From an uncultured Christensenella sp. (GTDB taxonomy: Bacteria; Bacillota; Clostridia; Christensenellales; Borkfalkiaceae): a stretch of 64,000 bases of DNA. Where the stretch lies: NCBI GenBank assembly GCA_910578065.1, contig CAJTPB010000002.1, forward strand, positions 62,001-126,000, written 5' to 3'. The stretch's first letter is position 1, and the number at the start of each line of letters is the position of its first letter. The translations under genes and the position numbers were made by a program. Shown here one piece after another: positions 60,068-64,000 of this stretch. The notes beneath the pieces were generated by a model that saw nothing but the letters and a program-made list of their open reading frames with translations, ran no database searches and was not told the origin of the DNA.

Positions 60068-61006
60068 ATGAGATTTAAAAATACCCTCTCGATCGTCATC
60101 GATAACTTTGTAAACGTATTTAAAATGCTGCTGTACCGCTTGGTAACGGACGTGATTTTTTTCAGCTTGGTATACGTTATTTTAACGCTCAGTTTAAAGG
60201 GCATTGTAAAAAGCGCGGAAGCGACGGAAATTTTTCGTTTGATCAAAGAATTTTTCAGCGCGCTCGTTTCGGGCAACGTAGAATATTTAAGCGGATTCCA
60301 AGCGTTGTTCAACAGTGCGGTCGCGGCGTTTTGGGAAATGTTGAAATTGCATATCGGTTCGATCGTATGGTCGGTTGTAGGGATCTGTCTGCTGTATCTG
60401 TGCGGCAGATTCGCAAACGGACTGTGCGTATTCGCCGTAGGGCACGCGGTGAACGACAGAATGCAGGTTTACGCGCACGCGAAGTTTTCGACGGCGTACT
60501 TTAAAAACCTCGGCAAAGCGGCGCTCTATCAAATCATTTACGTTCCCATGATTTTCGTGTACGACGTGCTTACCGTACTGCTTTGCTATTTCTTCTTCTT
60601 TTACGCGCTTTCCTTCCTGCCGTTGATCATCACAATCGCAATGGCGGTAACGGGGATCGTGTGTTTGCAGGCGTTAAAGTTTACGGTAATTTCCGCATGG
60701 CTGCCCGCCGTGATCGCCGACGACGAACGGGTTTGCGCCGCAATGCGCAAAAGTTTTGCCCGCAAACAGGGCTTCGGCAAGCGGTTCGTGGGCTTCCTTG
60801 TCGTTATTTATATGATTATCGTACTAAACGTAACGGTTGCGGTTTGCACGTTGGGAAGCGGACTTTTGCTTACCGTTCCCGTTAGTTTCTTGCTGCTGCT
60901 GTGCATGCAGTTTGTCAATTACTTCGAAGATGAAAAGAAAAAATACTTTATCGCATACGATAAAATCGTAAATGCGGAGAAAAAAGCGGACGTAATAGGG
61001 GAATAA
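60068..61006 (+). CDS. Polytopic membrane protein, second of a pair
   Basis: A 312-residue protein with an N-terminal amphipathic stretch (FKNTLSIVIDNFVNVFKMLL) and about six helices. WLPAVIADDERVCAAMRKSF around residue 215-235 is a cytoplasmic loop of the kind seen in multi-helix regulators or glycerophosphodiester-type membrane domains, but no known motif is certain. ATG 60068 has AGGGAGC eight bases upstream. It is encoded two bases after the first membrane gene and ends about 50 bases before the phosphoglucomutase gene, possibly on the same mRNA. Confidence 0.77.
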   Translation: MRFKNTLSIVIDNFVNVFKMLLYRLVTDVIFFSLVYVILTLSLKGIVKSAEATEIFRLIKEFFSALVSGNVEYLSGFQALFNSAVAAFWEMLKLHIGSIVWSVVGICLLYLCGRFANGLCVFAVGHAVNDRMQVYAHAKFSTAYFKNLGKAALYQIIYVPMIFVYDVLTVLLCYFFFFYALSFLPLIITIAMAVTGIVCLQALKFTVISAWLPAVIADDERVCAAMRKSFARKQGFGKRFVGFLVVIYMIIVLNVTVAVCTLGSGLLLTVPVSFLLLLCMQFVNYFEDEKKKYFIAYDKIVNAEKKADVIGE

Positions 61007-61056
61007 ATCTGCCTTTTGCGGGCTTAAGCCCGAAGGGATAATAGGAAGGTGAAATT

Positions 61057-62775
61057 ATGAGTTATCGGGAAAATTACCAGTCTTGGATGAACGACAGCCG
61101 CCTGTGCGAAGAGGGAAGGGCGGAACTTGCCGCAATCGCTTCCGACGAAAAGGAGAAGGAATACCGTTTCGGCGGCGAGCTCGAATTCGGCACGGCGGGC
61201 ATGCGGGGGCTTATCGGCTACGGAACGAACATGATGAACGTTTATACCGTTATGCGCGCAACGCAGGGGCTTGCCGAATATATCGGCACCCTTTCGAAAG
61301 AAGAACAAAAAAGAGGGGTCGTTATCTCTTACGATACGCGCAGAAAAAGCCGCGAGTTCGCGCAAGCGGCGGCGGGCGTGTTGGCGAAGAACGGCATTAA
61401 GGCGTATTTGTTCGGCGACGTGCACCCCGTTCCCATGCTTTCTTATGCGGTTAGATATTTACATACGGTCGCGGGGATTATGATCACCGCATCGCACAAT
61501 CCCAAAGAATATAACGGGTATAAAGTATACGGCGAAGACGGCGCGCAGATGTCGCCCGAAGCGACGGAAAAGGTAGTGCGGTTTATTGCGCGCATTACCG
61601 ATTATCTTTCCGTTTCGGCAGACGAGCAAAGCGGTTTGATCTTGCCCGTACCCGAAGAGGTAGACGAAACGTATTTGGAAGAGTTGGGCAAACTGACTCT
61701 GTCGCCCGCGGCGGTAAAGGCTTGCGGCAAAAATTTAAAACTTGTGTATACGCCCGTGCACGGGTCGGGCTACGTTCCCGTTACGCGCATTTTAAAGCGG
61801 CTGGGCATTAACGTAACCGTTGTGGAAGCGCAAACGGCGAAAGATCCCGAATTTTCCACCGTTGCCGTACCCAATCCCGAATATAAAGAAACGCTTGCAA
61901 TGGGCATTGCGCTTGCCGACGAAATTCAGGCGGACGTGGTGTTCGGCACCGATCCCGATTCCGACCGTTTGGGCGTTGCGGTAAAAGACGAAAAGGGAGA
62001 ATTTACCGCGCTTTCGGGCAATCAAGTGGGGATTTTGCTGCTCGATTATATTTTAACGAGGTTGAAAGAGGAAGGCGCGCTTCCCGCAAATGCGGCGGTC
62101 GTAAAATCGTTCGTAACAACGGGCATGGCAAAGGCGATTTGCGACGATTACGGCGTTGCGCTTTACGAAACGCCCGTCGGCTTTAAGTTTATCGGCGAAA
62201 AGATCAAACAGTGGGAAAAAGACGGAAAGCATACCTACGTATTCGGCTTCGAAGAATCGTGCGGGTACCTACGCGGCACGCACGCGCGCGATAAAGACGC
62301 GGTCGTCGCTTCGATGCTCTGCGCCGAAATGGTATGCTATTATGCGTATATCGGGAAAACGGTATCCCGCCGCCTTTCCGAAATTTACGCAAAATACGGC
62401 TACGTGCTCGATAAAAACGTTTCCATTCAATACGCGGGCTTAAACGCGATGAAAGAGATGAACGCCGTCGTCGACGGGTTGAAGAGCGCGAGCGTGCCCG
62501 CGTTCGGCGATTTTAAAGTGGTTGCCGTGCGCGATTATTCCGCTTCGGTCAGAAAGACGGCGGAAGGAAAAACGCAAGCGCTGGATATTCCCAAGTGCAA
62601 CTGCGTATATTACGAATTAGAGGGCGGTTCGTTCATCTGCGTGCGCCCTTCCGGTACCGAGCCTAAGCTGAAAATTTACTATTCCATTAAGGCGGAAAAC
62701 GAAAAAGCAGCGCAAACGGCGTTGGAAAAGGCGAAAACTGCCGTTTCCGAATTGCTTGAACGCGTAAAAAAATAA
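61057..62775 (+). CDS. pgcA: Phosphoglucomutase/phosphomannomutase
   Basis: A 572-residue alpha-D-phosphohexomutase interconverting glucose-1-P and glucose-6-P. All four loops are clear: catalytic Ser146 in ITASHNPKEYNGYK, metal loop GTDPDSDRLGVAV, sugar loop FGFEESCGYLRG, and phosphate loop VRPSGTEPKLKIYY. Length and the FGTAGMRGLIGYGTN start match PgcA of Bacillota. AGGAAGG precedes the ATG. It would feed sugars from the glycan locus into glycolysis or UDP-glucose for wall polymers. Confidence 0.94.
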   Translation: MSYRENYQSWMNDSRLCEEGRAELAAIASDEKEKEYRFGGELEFGTAGMRGLIGYGTNMMNVYTVMRATQGLAEYIGTLSKEEQKRGVVISYDTRRKSREFAQAAAGVLAKNGIKAYLFGDVHPVPMLSYAVRYLHTVAGIMITASHNPKEYNGYKVYGEDGAQMSPEATEKVVRFIARITDYLSVSADEQSGLILPVPEEVDETYLEELGKLTLSPAAVKACGKNLKLVYTPVHGSGYVPVTRILKRLGINVTVVEAQTAKDPEFSTVAVPNPEYKETLAMGIALADEIQADVVFGTDPDSDRLGVAVKDEKGEFTALSGNQVGILLLDYILTRLKEEGALPANAAVVKSFVTTGMAKAICDDYGVALYETPVGFKFIGEKIKQWEKDGKHTYVFGFEESCGYLRGTHARDKDAVVASMLCAEMVCYYAYIGKTVSRRLSEIYAKYGYVLDKNVSIQYAGLNAMKEMNAVVDGLKSASVPAFGDFKVVAVRDYSASVRKTAEGKTQALDIPKCNCVYYELEGGSFICVRPSGTEPKLKIYYSIKAENEKAAQTALEKAKTAVSELLERVKK

Positions 62776-62782
62776 GCGTGCG

Positions 62783-62812
62783 AAAAAGCGGAAGGGGATG
62801 TCCGCTTTTTTT
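62783..62812 (+). terminator. Intrinsic terminator after pgcA
   Basis: AAAAAGCGGA pairs with TCCGCTTTTT across an 8-base loop, with further Ts. Confidence 0.88.
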
Positions 62813-62899
62813 GCCGATACGCCGATTACATAAGATAAGGGACGTTTGCCGTTGGGGACGGCTGCGCCGAAAAAAGTATGCGAGGAAGTAAGGGGTTCT

Positions 62900-63823
62900 A
62901 TGATTTATTTGAAAGATTTTAAGCAGGGGAAGTTGTTGTACGAAGCGCTCGATTCGGAAGTGCGTTTGGGGATTTTAGAAGAATTGCTGCGCGAAGGCGA
63001 GCTGAATCTTGCGTATTTTGCGAAGAAGTTTAACGTTTCGAACGGGGCGATCACGGCGCATATCAAAAAACTGTACGAAGCGGGATTGATCGAAATCAAC
63101 ACCTCTTCGGGGATCCGCGGCACGCAAAAAATCTGCTGCCTTGCAACGGATAAAATTATAATCGATTTTTTAAACAGACCGCAGTCGGAAGGGAAAATCG
63201 AATCGGCGGCGATCGATATCGGGCACTACGTCGGGTACGAAATTCACCCTACGTGCGGCATCGTCACGCGGGAAAAGGTGATCGGCAGGTTCGACGATCC
63301 CGCATGTTTTTCCTATCCCGACCGCATCAGAGCGGGGCTTTTGTGGCTTTCTTGGGGATATGTGGAATATCTCGTTCCCAACTACCTTACAGAAGATACG
63401 CAGCTTGTAGAATTGCAGTTTTCTATGGAGATCGCTTCCGAAGCGCCGGGGTATTCCGCTTACTACCCCAGCGACATTCACTTTGCGGTAAACGGGCATA
63501 CGTTGGGCTATTATACAAGCAAAGGGGAAAACAACGACCGCGCGGGCACGTGCAATCCGCAGTGGTGGTACGGCAATTTGGGGCAATACGGCAAAAAAAT
63601 TCTGATCGCGGTAAACGAAGAGGGCACGTATATTTGCGGGATCAAGGTTTCCGAACAGAAACTTTCCGATTTGGAAATTAAGGCGGGGGAACAGATCAAA
63701 TTCCGCATTTTCGTGCCGGAAGACGCAGTGCACCGCGGCGGGTTCTCGCTGTTCGGCAAGGGATTCGGCAGGGCATTGTCTGCAAATAACGCGCCGATTG
63801 ATCACGTCCGCGTGTTAATGTAA
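62900..63823 (+). CDS. ArsR-like winged-helix regulator with large sensor domain
   Basis: A 307-residue protein. Residues about 12-80 form a winged helix (VRLGILEELLREGELNLAYFAKKFNVSN, in two helices, then GAITAHIKKLYEAGLIEI). The remaining 220 residues are a beta-rich domain with many aromatics (WWYGNLGQYGKKI, FSLFGKGFGR) that looks like a ligand-binding sandwich. Such two-domain regulators occur beside sugar-phosphate isomerase and glycoside genes in Clostridia. ATG 62900 is preferred, with GGGG upstream; extension to 62846 has poor coding character. Likely senses a sugar and controls the gene that follows. Confidence 0.8.
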   Translation: MIYLKDFKQGKLLYEALDSEVRLGILEELLREGELNLAYFAKKFNVSNGAITAHIKKLYEAGLIEINTSSGIRGTQKICCLATDKIIIDFLNRPQSEGKIESAAIDIGHYVGYEIHPTCGIVTREKVIGRFDDPACFSYPDRIRAGLLWLSWGYVEYLVPNYLTEDTQLVELQFSMEIASEAPGYSAYYPSDIHFAVNGHTLGYYTSKGENNDRAGTCNPQWWYGNLGQYGKKILIAVNEEGTYICGIKVSEQKLSDLEIKAGEQIKFRIFVPEDAVHRGGFSLFGKGFGRALSANNAPIDHVRVLM

Positions 63824-63825
63824 AG

Positions 63826-63853
63826 AAAAAAGGCGGGGCATTCCGCCTTTTTT
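63826..63853 (+). terminator. Intrinsic terminator between regulator and isomerase genes
   Basis: AAAAAAGGCGG pairs with CCGCCTTTTTT across a 6-base loop. The next ATG is 24 bases away with no promoter between, so read-through control is possible. Confidence 0.88.
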
Positions 63854-63876
63854 AATTGAAAAGGAAACATTCGAAT

Positions 63877-64000
63877 ATGAAAGTAGGTATTTCCACCGCA
63901 ACGCTGTTTTTGCGCAAATATAACGAAGAAGCGCTTTCTCTTTTCGACGAATGGGGAATAAAAGAAACGGAAGTTTTTTTGGCTACCTTTTCCGAATACG
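63877..64000 (+). CDS. Sugar phosphate isomerase/epimerase-like protein (3' end cut)
   Basis: The first 41 residues are visible; the gene runs off the window. MKVGISTATLFLRKYNEEA and EWGIKETEVFLATFSEY match the first strand and helix of AP-endonuclease-2-type TIM barrels (xylose isomerase-like sugar phosphate isomerases/epimerases). AAAGGAA precedes the ATG. It directly follows the winged-helix regulator, which may control it. Confidence 0.72.
   Translation, partial: MKVGISTATLFLRKYNEEALSLFDEWGIKETEVFLATFSEY

Noticed and set aside
1..64000. rRNA, tRNA, insertion sequences, prophage or phage-defence systems
   Set aside because: I looked for transposase or integrase motifs, long terminal inverted repeats, tRNA-like cloverleafs and nuclease/ATPase defence pairs and saw none that I could support; tRNA and small RNAs could still be missed by eye.

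Overview
The window reads as a chromosome segment of a Gram-positive-type anaerobe of the Bacillota, class Clostridia. The signs are an HPr kinase/phosphorylase, the tmcAL / pta-ackA / yceD / rpmF neighbourhood, MutS2, a CsoR copper regulon, many lipobox lipoproteins, sigma-A promoters with 17-bp spacers, strong GGAGG ribosome sites, and no outer-membrane genes. Heavy use of GCG/CGC in a carbohydrate-degrading background suggests an uncultured gut lineage (Christensenellales-like), but that is inference. Genes fill most of the sequence, mostly on the + strand, in short operons closed by GC-rich hairpins with T tracts.

Layout. 1-3.95 kb: a heterodimeric ABC exporter (first gene cut by the window edge) and the Fe-S carrier ATPase Mrp. 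4.1-4.7 kb: an AT-rich YdeI-like gene broken by one TGA. 4.8-8.9 kb: a membrane-anchored DUF1508 protein and two FAD-dependent oxidoreductases. 9.1-32.6 kb: a Gram-positive polysaccharide-utilisation locus with two GH43 lipoproteins, an AraC regulator, a sugar ABC importer without its ATPase, a 1,872-residue multi-lectin lipoprotein, a GQSN esterase, and a GH2-GH3-GH2 trio behind its own promoter. 32.8-38.2 kb: a flavoprotein, then tmcAL diverging from pta-ackA, then yceD-rpmF. 38.3-42.8 kb: a membrane protein, the csoR-copA(Z) copper operon and an ArsR regulator. 43.1-54.8 kb: housekeeping and repair (uvrC, HAD phosphatase, hprK, U32 protease, mutS2, polysaccharide deacetylase, M16 protease, deoxyinosine glycosylase, AlkD-like protein). 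54.9-57.5 kb: acyl carrier protein, formate/nitrite-type channel, and a decaying metallo-beta-lactamase-fold gene. 57.5-64 kb: a sialidase-fold protein, a small lipoprotein, two polytopic membrane proteins, phosphoglucomutase, a winged-helix regulator, and the start of a sugar-phosphate isomerase.

How it fits together. The glycan locus looks built for a pectic arabinan/galactan or arabinoxylan-type polymer. Surface GH43 enzymes and an esterase trim it, the giant lipoprotein holds it, the importer brings in oligosaccharides, and cytoplasmic GH2/GH3 enzymes finish digestion. Phosphoglucomutase and the Pta-AckA pathway lie downstream in metabolism, and HPrK would supply catabolite control.

Most unusual observations: copA and copZ are fused in frame over an intact copZ ribosome site; CopA has DKTAT instead of DKTGT; a single in-frame TGA falls at a conserved Trp; an A7 frameshift splits the MBL gene; three 107-130 bp tandem duplications lie between genes, two of them including the 3' end of the upstream gene; a divergent promoter pair shares one -10 box; and two promoters sit so close to their ATG that the mRNA should be leaderless.
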